From NCBI GenBank assembly GCA_045659025.1, contig JAZOWA010000015.1, forward strand, positions 1-28,572: a DNA stretch of 28,572 nucleotides. Direction: 5' to 3'. The position numbers were made by a program, and so were the translations under genes. Shown here piece by piece: positions 1 through 6,118 of this stretch. The first letter of the stretch is position 1, and every line of letters begins with the position of its first letter. The notes beneath the pieces are model-generated. The model was not told the DNA's origin. It was given only the letters and a program-made list of their open reading frames with translations, and made no database searches. This DNA is from SIG455 sp045659025. Its GTDB lineage: Bacteria > Bacillota > Clostridia > UMGS1810.

Positions 1-3000
1 TTCACCAAAAGCAAATGCACCAATACCGGATACAGTTCCCGGGATTGATACGGATTTTAAGTTGATGCAATAACTGAACGAATTGCTTCCGATACCTGTA
101 ACACCGCTTGAGATAGCCACTTTCTCCAAAGCTTCGCATCCCCTGAAAGCACCATCGCTTATGGCAACAGGTGCAGAGAAGGTCAGCTGGGTAATTTTTG
201 CCGAGCCGCCAAACACTCCGCCACCAAAGCTTGTGACGGTGGCAGGGATTGTGATTGCCCCTTCCAGACTGGAGCAGTTATAAAATGCAAATTCGCCGAT
301 ATGGGTAACCGCCCCGGGAAAGTCTATACTGCGGAGACTTATACAATCGTAGAACGCATTTGAGCCAATATATGTGACTCCCCGGGTGTTGCTCACGGTC
401 TTAAGGCTTGAACATCCGTGGAAAGCGCTATCTCCGATATGAGTTAACTTATGTGTTGCTGTAAAGCTTTTGAGGTTAGCACTGCCGGCGAAAGCATGAG
501 CACCGATATATGTGACACTCTCTGCAAGCACTACGCTTTCAAGCTGAGGATAATAGGCGAAGGATTCTGCGGTGATTTTTCCTATTCCGTTTTCAACCAC
601 AACTTTTGAGAAGGACTTCTCGTACCAGGGGATATAATTGCTACCGCTCCACTCGTACAGATCGCCCGTGCCGTAGATGGTGAGGACACCCTCGGAATCT
701 ATCTTCCAGAAAGCATTGTCACCGCATCTGCCCTCGGCAAGGTCTTCGTCCTCATCTTCGTCCCCTGCACCCACAAAATTGATCTGGGCGCCGTAGAGGA
801 CATCATTGTAGTTGTCAACCTCTATTTCGTTCCATTCCTGCTCTGTTCCGAGATAATCTATCTCGGCAAGATACCATCTGTATCCGAAGGCATTATCTTT
901 TATCGCCTTCACACTTTTGGGGATGGTGATTTTGTTAAGGTTGCCTATTCCGTCGAACAACGCATAGGAGGAAATCTCCTTTACTGTTGCGGGGATAGTA
1001 AAGCTGTCTGCCCTCTTTGCAGGAGGATATTTTACAAGGGCGGTTTTGGTTTTGTTATACAATACTCCGCCTTCGGCAATATAACTTGCGCCACCGGTGG
1101 CAACGGTTATATCCGCCAACATCTCCGCACCGTAGAATGCATCCTCTGCAATATATGTGGTGGTGGAGGGGATGTGTATCTTTGAAATTTCACAGATAAA
1201 TGCTTCCGAGCCGATAGCCTCTACCCCTTCGGGCAAAGCGATTTCTCCGCCCAAACAGGAATATGCGAAGGCTCTTCTTCCCACTTTCTTGAGATTGGCG
1301 GAAAATTCTATAGTCTGCAAATTGCCCATGCTCTCAAAGGCACCGGGGCCTATGGAGGTCACGCTGTCGGGCATATCAAAATGATTGTTGGTATTATTAT
1401 ACAGACATCTGATGATGCTTGTCTTGTTTTTATCATACAGCACCCCGCCTTCAAAGGTGAGATAGGGGTTAGCTGAATCTATGATAATATTTTCAAGGCT
1501 ATAGCAATATGTCAACGCATTCTCGCCGATACGTCTCATGTTTTTGCCAAGGGTAAGGGTGGTGATGTTTGTATCGCTCAGACTCTCATTATCCAAAGCG
1601 GTAACGGGGAGACCGTCTATTTCGTCGGGGATAACGAGCTGTTCTGCCTCGCCGTAATATACTGCGATTTCCACCTCGTTGTTGCTGTTTATGCGGTATT
1701 CCATATCGCCGTTATAAACATACAACTCGGATTCGTCATAGGGCATAAAATACGCAAACTCGTAGGGACGGGTATAACGTACCGATTTATCAGAGCTCAT
1801 AATCGAGCCACGCATTTTATAGGTGTCACCGTAGTTTAATCCGGGGATGGCAAACTCTTTGTTTTTTGTTCCCGCCTCAAGGGTGAAGTAGAGCTTTTCA
1901 CTCTCTGTTTTTGATACGTTGATGATCTCGATCTCTGCCACACAAGGTGAAAAACAGTTTTCCAACTCGATATACAACATACCCTCATACTGGTCATAAT
2001 AATAATTGGCATAGATAGGCGGTACATAATCAAACACTATCTCCGAAGTTAAAAGGGGCGTGTTGTCCTCGCCTATGATTATGCTGTTCCATTCTTCCTG
2101 TGAGCCGATATAGTTAACCTTTGTGAGATTTGTGCATCCCGCAAAGGCTCCCTTGCCGATTTTTGTAATCGTGTCGGGGATAAGGATTGTCGTAATATAA
2201 CTGCCGTTATCACCAAAGGCGTTTTCTGCTATCTCCGCCACCACATAATCTGCAATTGCCGAAGGAATTACCTCTTCGTCCAAATACCCGTCATATTTTG
2301 TGATTATTACAGAATTGTTGTCTATGTACTCGTATTCAAAACCATTATACTCCTGATATGCATAAAACTCATAGGTGACAGGGTCAGCCACTTCGCTTTT
2401 GTCAGTCATATTATCGTAGAAGGTGATCTTTACAAAGTGATCGGCGTTATCGTACTTAAAGGGTATGTTTCTTTCAAGATAGGTTGTTCCCTCGGGAATT
2501 GATATTACCATATCATTGTTAAGAGTGAGGTCGCCCTGACTGTTATAATCAAATACCTCCACGTGGGCAACCGCATCTTCTCTCACAAAAGCAAACTCCA
2601 TATAACAAGTGAGTGCAGAGGAGTTGCTGTCTACATACGCGCTTTCTACGGCAACGGGGGTGTTGTGTGCGAAAAACTCTGTTTTGATAACGTCTCCCCA
2701 CTGCACTCTGTCTGTAAGGTTGTTATAAATGGTTATATCTACCCAATGGTTTCTGCCATCGGGAGTATAGTCAAAGCTGAATGTCTCAGACGTGTTGATG
2801 CTGCCAAATCCGTCATCGAATATATTGACGATATGCGTGATCTCGGGGACTTTGTTGCCGCTTTCGTCATAAGAATATATCTCAACCTCTGCCACACAGT
2901 CCCTGTCAACAAAGGTATAAACCAACTCCACATCCAGTCCGTCCTCGGTGACAGAGAAACTGGCGCCACTAATACCTGCATAGCCTCTTGAACAGAACTC

Positions 3001-3432
3001 TACGTTGCCGTAGTAGCTATCGTCGTTTGCCTTGTCCATATCCCGCCACAACGCCTCGTTACCGGCAAAACGGACTTTTACATTATGCTCCCCGCCAAAG
3101 ATATTCTCCTCTAAGCGATACACGCTTGAAGGAAGGTCAACCTCTCTGAGGGTAGCATAACTGCTTGCAAAGGTATTTGCCTCTATGGCATAAATGGGTT
3201 GAAGCACCTTGATAGAGGTGACGCGATAACCGCCCCCCACAGCTTCTAAAAATTCGTCATAGAGATACTTGCCGATGTCGCCGTCTCTGCTTATTGTGAC
3301 ATTGCCGTTCTCGTCATAGGTAAATACCGCATCACGGACTTGTACCGAGTTTGCCTGGGCAAAGACAGTTGTTGATAGCATCATCACCAACACCGCCATC
3401 GCAAGACAAAATACCAACCTGAACTTTCTCAC
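1..3432 (-). CDS. Secreted BspA-type leucine-rich-repeat protein (partial, 3' end outside window)
   Basis: Reads open for 1144 codons from a GTG start to the left edge, so the C-terminus is missing. The start follows an AGAAGG Shine-Dalgarno and gives a signal peptide (basic RKFR, a hydrophobic stretch, then cleavage near VFAQA). The body has blocks of the LRR_5/BspA repeat, e.g. IPDTITKIGKGAFAGCTNL, IGSNAFYDCISLRSIDFPG and VTYIGAHAFAGSANL. Between them lie beta-rich segments resembling Ig/FN3 modules, roughly residues 145-370 and 480-560. Acidic residues (DEDEDED) interrupt the repeats near residue 890. In this family such proteins are surface or secreted binding proteins; the ligand cannot be told from sequence. 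No anchor is visible in the part present. It is monocistronic with its own promoter at 3472-3499. I checked frame continuity at several points and found no frameshift. Confidence 0.85.
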   Translation of the reverse strand, partial: MRKFRLVFCLAMAVLVMMLSTTVFAQANSVQVRDAVFTYDENGNVTISRDGDIGKYLYDEFLEAVGGGYRVTSIKVLQPIYAIEANTFASSYATLREVDLPSSVYRLEENIFGGEHNVKVRFAGNEALWRDMDKANDDSYYGNVEFCSRGYAGISGASFSVTEDGLDVELVYTFVDRDCVAEVEIYSYDESGNKVPEITHIVNIFDDGFGSINTSETFSFDYTPDGRNHWVDITIYNNLTDRVQWGDVIKTEFFAHNTPVAVESAYVDSNSSALTCYMEFAFVREDAVAHVEVFDYNSQGDLTLNNDMVISIPEGTTYLERNIPFKYDNADHFVKITFYDNMTDKSEVADPVTYEFYAYQEYNGFEYEYIDNNSVIITKYDGYLDEEVIPSAIADYVVAEIAENAFGDNGSYITTILIPDTITKIGKGAFAGCTNLTKVNYIGSQEEWNSIIIGEDNTPLLTSEIVFDYVPPIYANYYYDQYEGMLYIELENCFSPCVAEIEIINVSKTESEKLYFTLEAGTKNKEFAIPGLNYGDTYKMRGSIMSSDKSVRYTRPYEFAYFMPYDESELYVYNGDMEYRINSNNEVEIAVYYGEAEQLVIPDEIDGLPVTALDNESLSDTNITTLTLGKNMRRIGENALTYCYSLENIIIDSANPYLTFEGGVLYDKNKTSIIRCLYNNTNNHFDMPDSVTSIGPGAFESMGNLQTIEFSANLKKVGRRAFAYSCLGGEIALPEGVEAIGSEAFICEISKIHIPSTTTYIAEDAFYGAEMLADITVATGGASYIAEGGVLYNKTKTALVKYPPAKRADSFTIPATVKEISSYALFDGIGNLNKITIPKSVKAIKDNAFGYRWYLAEIDYLGTEQEWNEIEVDNYNDVLYGAQINFVGAGDEDEDEDLAEGRCGDNAFWKIDSEGVLTIYGTGDLYEWSGSNYIPWYEKSFSKVVVENGIGKITAESFAYYPQLESVVLAESVTYIGAHAFAGSANLKSFTATHKLTHIGDSAFHGCSSLKTVSNTRGVTYIGSNAFYDCISLRSIDFPGAVTHIGEFAFYNCSSLEGAITIPATVTSFGGGVFGGSAKITQLTFSAPVAISDGAFRGCEALEKVAISSGVTGIGSNSFSYCINLKSVSIPGTVSGIGAFAFGE

Positions 3433-3471
3433 CAAAACACCTTCTTGATATTATTTTGTAAACACCCTTTT

Positions 3472-3499
3472 ATTGTAGCACACTCACCTTTTTTGTCAA
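3472..3499 (-). promoter_or_regulatory. Sigma-A promoter of the LRR protein gene
   Basis: On the minus strand TTGACA (3494-3499) and TACAAT (3472-3477) are separated by 16 bp, with a TG just upstream of the -10. The predicted start lies about 30 nt before the GTG codon. Confidence 0.7.
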
Positions 3500-3562
3500 T
3501 GGATATACCACAAAATTTAAGGCTTTGCTCTATTCGGAATGTACGTCCTCGGACAAACCAAT

Positions 3563-3597
3563 ATAAAAAGGGTTCGGAAAATTTCGAACCCTTTAAT
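3563..3597 (-). terminator. Rho-independent terminator of the rubrerythrin operon
   Basis: Arms AAAGGGTTCG (3567-3576) and CGAACCCTTT (3585-3594) are perfectly complementary with an 8-nt loop. On the minus strand the stem is followed by TTTTATAT. It lies just after the rubrerythrin stop codon. Confidence 0.85.
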
Positions 3598-3613
3598 TTT
3601 ATTAAAGTTTATA

Positions 3614-4195
3614 TTAGAAATATCTCTTCAAAAGACCTTCTAAACCTTTGCCGTGGCGAGCTTCGTCGCGGGCCATTTCGTGGACGGTATCGTGGGTAGC
3701 GTCGGGGCCGTTTTTCTTAGCGCAGGCGGCGAGGTCGAATTTGCCCTGGGTAGCACCGTACTCGCAGTCAACTCTCCATTTGAGGTTGTCTTTGGTGGTG
3801 GCTTTCATATTGGGCTCAAGGTCTTCGCCAAGGAGCTCGGCAAACTTAGCTGCGTGCTCTGCTTCCTCGTATGCTGCCTTTTCCCAATAGAGACCTACCT
3901 CGGGATAGCCCTCACGATGGGCAATTCTGGCCATACAGAGGTACATTCCCACCTCGGCACATTCTCCGTTGAAGTTAGCCATAAGCTGTTCGAAGATATA
4001 TTTTTTATCTTCCTCGCTGATGTCGGGATTGTTCTTAACTGTCTTGCCGTAAACGCCGTACTCATGCTCGGCTGCAAGGGCAGCACCTTCTACCATTACG
4101 TTGAACTTTTCCGCAGGCACCTTACAAACGGGGCATCTCTCGGGAGCAGCATCTCCTTCATGAACATAACCACATACTGAACATACAAATTTCAT
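3614..4195 (-). CDS. rbr: Reverse rubrerythrin (N-terminal rubredoxin, C-terminal diiron domain)
   Basis: 193 residues. An N-terminal rubredoxin-like Fe(Cys)4 domain has Cys5, Cys8, Cys21 and Cys24 (CSVCGY and CPVCK). A ferritin-like diiron domain follows, with carboxylate/His motifs NFNGECAE, YEEAEHAA and ARDEARHG. The rubredoxin unit lies before the diiron domain, the reverse of classical rubrerythrin. This arrangement is known from clostridial revRbr proteins, which act in the cytoplasm as NADH-linked peroxide (and oxygen) reductases with partner oxidoreductases. The ATG has a good AAGGAGA Shine-Dalgarno. The gene starts 26 nt after the Rrf2 gene and almost certainly shares its transcript, suggesting control by an iron-sulfur or redox-sensing regulator. 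Confidence 0.93.
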   Translation of the reverse strand: MKFVCSVCGYVHEGDAAPERCPVCKVPAEKFNVMVEGAALAAEHEYGVYGKTVKNNPDISEEDKKYIFEQLMANFNGECAEVGMYLCMARIAHREGYPEVGLYWEKAAYEEAEHAAKFAELLGEDLEPNMKATTKDNLKWRVDCEYGATQGKFDLAACAKKNGPDATHDTVHEMARDEARHGKGLEGLLKRYF

Positions 4196-4221
4196 AACAC
4201 ATTCTCCTTTTATAATAAATT

Positions 4222-4629
4222 TTATTTTATAAGTGATGCAAATTTGATTTTATCAAGCTCTGCCTTTATGAGGTCGTTCACATTGGCGAGACGAGAGTGT
4301 ACCACGCAGTCATCCACGTTTTCCACACGGTTGCACTTGTAGCCACAGGCAAAACACTCGTTAATACCCATATCACCGTCAATGGCGGTGACTATATCAT
4401 ACAAAGACAGCTCCTCTGCCTCCACACCCAGAGCGTAACCGCCATGAGCGCCCTTGACAGACCTCACATACCCTTTATATAGCAGTTTGCGCAGAATCTT
4501 GAGAGTAAACTGACGGGGTATGCACTGTGCCTCGGATATATGCCCCGCATCTACAACACGGTCATCATCCAGACTGCCAAGCATAAGGATTATTCGTATG
4601 GCATAGTCGCATTCACGGGTGATCTTCAT
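4222..4629 (-). CDS. Rrf2-family transcriptional regulator, probable Fe-S sensor
   Basis: 135 residues, the usual size for the family. The N-terminal winged helix-turn-helix starts MKITRECDYAIRIILML, with recognition-region residues IPRQFTLKILRKL and the family wing motif VKGAHGGYAL. The C-terminal part has Cys92, Cys95, Cys99 and Cys108 plus His111 in the region where IscR-like members bind an Fe-S cluster (Cys92/98/104 and His107 in IscR). A redox-responsive cluster is therefore likely but not proven. An AGGAGG Shine-Dalgarno (4634-4639) decides the ATG start. It is first in an operon with reverse rubrerythrin, and two inverted repeats around the promoter suggest that it represses itself and the peroxidase gene. 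Confidence 0.9.
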   Translation of the reverse strand: MKITRECDYAIRIILMLGSLDDDRVVDAGHISEAQCIPRQFTLKILRKLLYKGYVRSVKGAHGGYALGVEAEELSLYDIVTAIDGDMGINECFACGYKCNRVENVDDCVVHSRLANVNDLIKAELDKIKFASLIK

Positions 4630-4640
4630 GTGTCCTCCTA

Positions 4641-4663
4641 ATGTGTACTGATTTGGTACACAT
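4641..4663. promoter_or_regulatory. Operator-like inverted repeat 1 (probable Rrf2 site)
   Basis: Perfect 8-bp arms ATGTGTAC and GTACACAT flank a 7-bp spacer (TGATTTG). The site covers the predicted transcription start of the Rrf2-rbr operon and sits just before the Shine-Dalgarno, a position suited to repression. Confidence 0.65.
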
Positions 4664-4665
4664 TG

Positions 4666-4695
4666 AGTATATCACATTGGATATACCAAATGCAA
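4666..4695 (-). promoter_or_regulatory. Promoter of the Rrf2-rubrerythrin operon
   Basis: On the minus strand TTGCAT (4690-4695) and TATACT (4666-4671) are 18 bp apart. It lies between the two inverted repeats. Confidence 0.6.
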
Positions 4696-4700
4696 TAGTA

Positions 4701-4725
4701 AATATATACAAAATTAGTATATATT
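4701..4725. promoter_or_regulatory. Operator-like inverted repeat 2 (probable Rrf2 site)
   Basis: Perfect 9-bp arms AATATATAC and GTATATATT flank a 7-bp spacer (AAAATTA), the same geometry as the site at 4641-4663. It lies just upstream of the -35 box. A related half-site (ATATACTGTTTGGTCC) follows near 4737-4752. Confidence 0.55.
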
Positions 4726-4786
4726 GGCTGTGGAATATATACTGTTTGGTCCGGATAAGAAAATTTGGTATTTTTGAAAATACCCC

Positions 4787-4815
4787 TTGATTTTTGAGGA
4801 TGTATATGCTACAAT
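4787..4815 (+). promoter_or_regulatory. tRNA-Arg promoter
   Basis: TTGATT (4787-4792) and TACAAT (4810-4815) are 17 bp apart, with a TG extension before the -10. The tRNA 5' end is 22 bp past the -10. Confidence 0.7.
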
Positions 4816-4836
4816 GAATAGCGGTATGAGTAATAT

Positions 4837-4910
4837 GCGCCCGTAGCTCAGCTGGATAGAGTGCCTGGCTACGAACCAGTAGGTCGGGAGTTCGAATCTC
4901 TCCGGGCGCG
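4837..4910 (+). tRNA. tRNA-Arg (anticodon ACG)
   Basis: 74 nt. The acceptor arms GCGCCCG and CGGGCGC pair perfectly and the discriminator base is G. The D arm AGCTC..GAGT is present, the anticodon loop is CTACGAA, and the T arm is GGGAG-TTCGAAT-CTCTC. CCA is not encoded. The anticodon stem CCTGG/CCAGT has one C-U mismatch at its first pair (27-43), a position that tolerates mismatches in many tRNAs. The A34 of ACG is normally deaminated to inosine to read CGN codons. Confidence 0.97.
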
Positions 4911-4918
4911 TATAAAAA

Positions 4919-4951
4919 AGGACACCTTTCGAAAGAAGGGTGTCTTTTTTT
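4919..4951 (+). terminator. Rho-independent terminator after tRNA-Arg
   Basis: Ten-bp stem GACACCTTTC/GAAGGGTGTC (one G-U pair) capped by a GAAA tetraloop (4921-4944), followed by seven T residues. Confidence 0.92.
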
Positions 4952-4963
4952 ATATATGTTTGA

Positions 4964-5019
4964 GATTCGAACTCCGAGGGGGCATCGAGGGGTCAAGAAA
5001 CAGTACGGGGTACTGTTTC
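4964..5019. repeat. Inverted tRNA T-arm-like segment followed by a 10-bp palindrome
   Basis: Bases 4964-4977 are the exact reverse complement of 14 bases of the tRNA T arm (4888-4901). Downstream, GAAACAGTAC and GTACTGTTTC (4997-5019) form a perfect 10-bp hairpin with a GGG loop. There is no coding sequence. It may be a remnant of a degraded tRNA gene or of a recombination site. Confidence 0.5.
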
Positions 5020-5048
5020 GCCCGAGATGGTGCGCAGTTTGGGAGATT

Positions 5049-5116
5049 GTAGGGAACGGCCCTTGGGACGTTCCGTTGTAACAATAATCGGAATGTCGGA
5101 AACCGCCATTCCCTAC
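5049..5116. repeat. 68-bp palindromic element, copy 1
   Basis: Ends GTAGGGAACGGC and GCCATTCCCTAC are inverted with one mismatch. Internal arms GACGTTCCG and CGGAATGTC form a second stem. Base-for-base identical to the copies at 5424, 13305 and 19958. Confidence 0.85.
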
Positions 5117-5135
5117 GATGTTCTATGTGGGGGTT

Positions 5136-5202
5136 GTAGGGTTCGGCGCCCCCGACGAACCGATATTGATACTTGCGGGCAGTCGAGGACGCCTGCCCCT
5201 AC
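5136..5202. repeat. Related palindromic element with GTAGGG/CCCCTAC ends
   Basis: 67 bp starting GTAGGGTTCGGC and ending CTGCCCCTAC, with internal arms GGGCAG/CTGCCC. It is separated from the 68-bp copy by a 19-bp spacer nearly identical to the one at 5492-5510. Confidence 0.6.
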
Positions 5203-5423
5203 GATGTGCTGTGTGAGAGGTCGTAGGGGTGTTTGTTGCCTTCCCCTTGTGGGGAAGGGGGACCGCTTGCGGTGGATGAGGTGGAGAAACCAGACGATTG
5301 CTCCCCAACCTACACCTCATCAGTCACTTCGTTGACAGCCGAAGGTGAATTGGCTCGCCGAGCCAAGAGAAGCCACCCCAGGGTATCCCCTCAAGGGGAA
5401 GCCGACACTACCCACACAGATTA

Positions 5424-5491
5424 GTAGGGAACGGCCCTTGGGACGTTCCGTTGTAACAATAATCGGAATGTCGGAAACCGCCATTCCCTAC
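5424..5491. repeat. 68-bp palindromic element, copy 2
   Basis: Identical over its full length to the copy at 5049-5116. Confidence 0.85.
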
Positions 5492-5510
5492 GATGTGCTA
5501 TGTGGGGGTT

Positions 5511-5583
5511 GTAGGGTTCGGCCCTTGGGACGTTCCGCAAAAGCAATCACAATAATCGGGAGGGTGCAGAGCCCCTCCCCTAC
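5511..5583. repeat. Chimeric palindromic element
   Basis: The left half matches the 68-bp family (GTAGGGTTCGGCCCTTGGG) and the right half matches the 72-bp family (GGGAGGGTGCAGAGCCC then CTCCCCTAC), so the two families appear to recombine or interchange halves. Confidence 0.6.
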
Positions 5584-5794
5584 ACCGCACTATATAGAAA
5601 CAAACGGGCAATTCGTCTCGTGCCTGTGGGTAGAATCGCCCCTTCAACACACCACATAGACAGAGCGCAGGGGCGGTTTTCTCCATATACAGCCTCCCTT
5701 GTGTAAAGGAGTCCATACCGCACCACATATAAACCGCAAACAAACGGGAGGGGGTGAAACCCCTCCCCTACGGGATCATCGCAACCATCAAGGA

Positions 5795-5820
5795 GAATGT
5801 CGGAAACCGCCATTCCCTAC
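5795..5820. repeat. Truncated 68-bp element (right end only)
   Basis: Matches the last 26 bases of the 68-bp element, ending GCCATTCCCTAC. The left part is absent. Confidence 0.7.
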
Positions 5821-6054
5821 GGCATGTCCATAAAATTTGCATAGATGCCAAACTATACAATCCGGTGTACGCAAACAGCAATCCCTCAGTCAACTTCGTG
5901 ACCCCTGAAGGTGAATTAGCTCGCCGAGCCAAGAGAGGCCACCCCAGGGTGCCCTTTACACAAGGGGTCCATACCGCACCACATTTAAACCGCAAACAAA
6001 CGGGAGGGGGTGGAACCCCTCCCCTACAGATATATCTCGTCTTAATCACTACAA

Positions 6055-6089
6055 CAAAAAAATCACCCCACTCCGAAGAGTGGGGTGAT
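6055..6089 (-). terminator. Terminator of the SLH protein gene
   Basis: Perfect 12-bp stem ATCACCCCACTC/GAGTGGGGTGAT (6062-6073 and 6078-6089) with a TTCG loop on the minus strand, followed by a run of T. Confidence 0.95.
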
Positions 6090-6118
6090 AGAGTAATTTA
6101 AGTAATTACAAGTAGTAA

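Larger units (their letters stand above)
4952..6054. other. Intergenic repeat block 1, no genes seen
   Basis: About 1.1 kb between the tRNA terminator and the SLH gene terminator. It holds several palindromic elements ending in GTAGGG and CCCTAC, copies of a CCTTCCCC/GGGGAAGG-rich repeat (5230-5420 and 5880-5970), and short GGGAGGGG/CCCCTCCC hairpins (5744-5772 and 5999-6028). Open frames here are short, arginine- and proline-rich, and lack Shine-Dalgarno sequences, so I do not call them genes. Confidence 0.8.

Noticed and set aside
3653..4180. Plus-strand 175-codon open frame over rubrerythrin
   Set aside because: Antisense to a complete, recognisable reverse rubrerythrin, without a ribosome-binding site.
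4613..4996. Minus-strand open frame of 127 codons over the tRNA gene
   Set aside because: Its middle part (GEIRTPDLLVRSQALYPAEL) is the antisense translation of the tRNA and a well-known false protein. There is no independent Shine-Dalgarno.
5027..6101. Several 60-115-codon open frames in repeat block 1
   Set aside because: They are translations of palindromic repeats (recurrent RERPLGRSVVTIIGMS and similar), lack Shine-Dalgarno sequences and recur wherever the repeat occurs.
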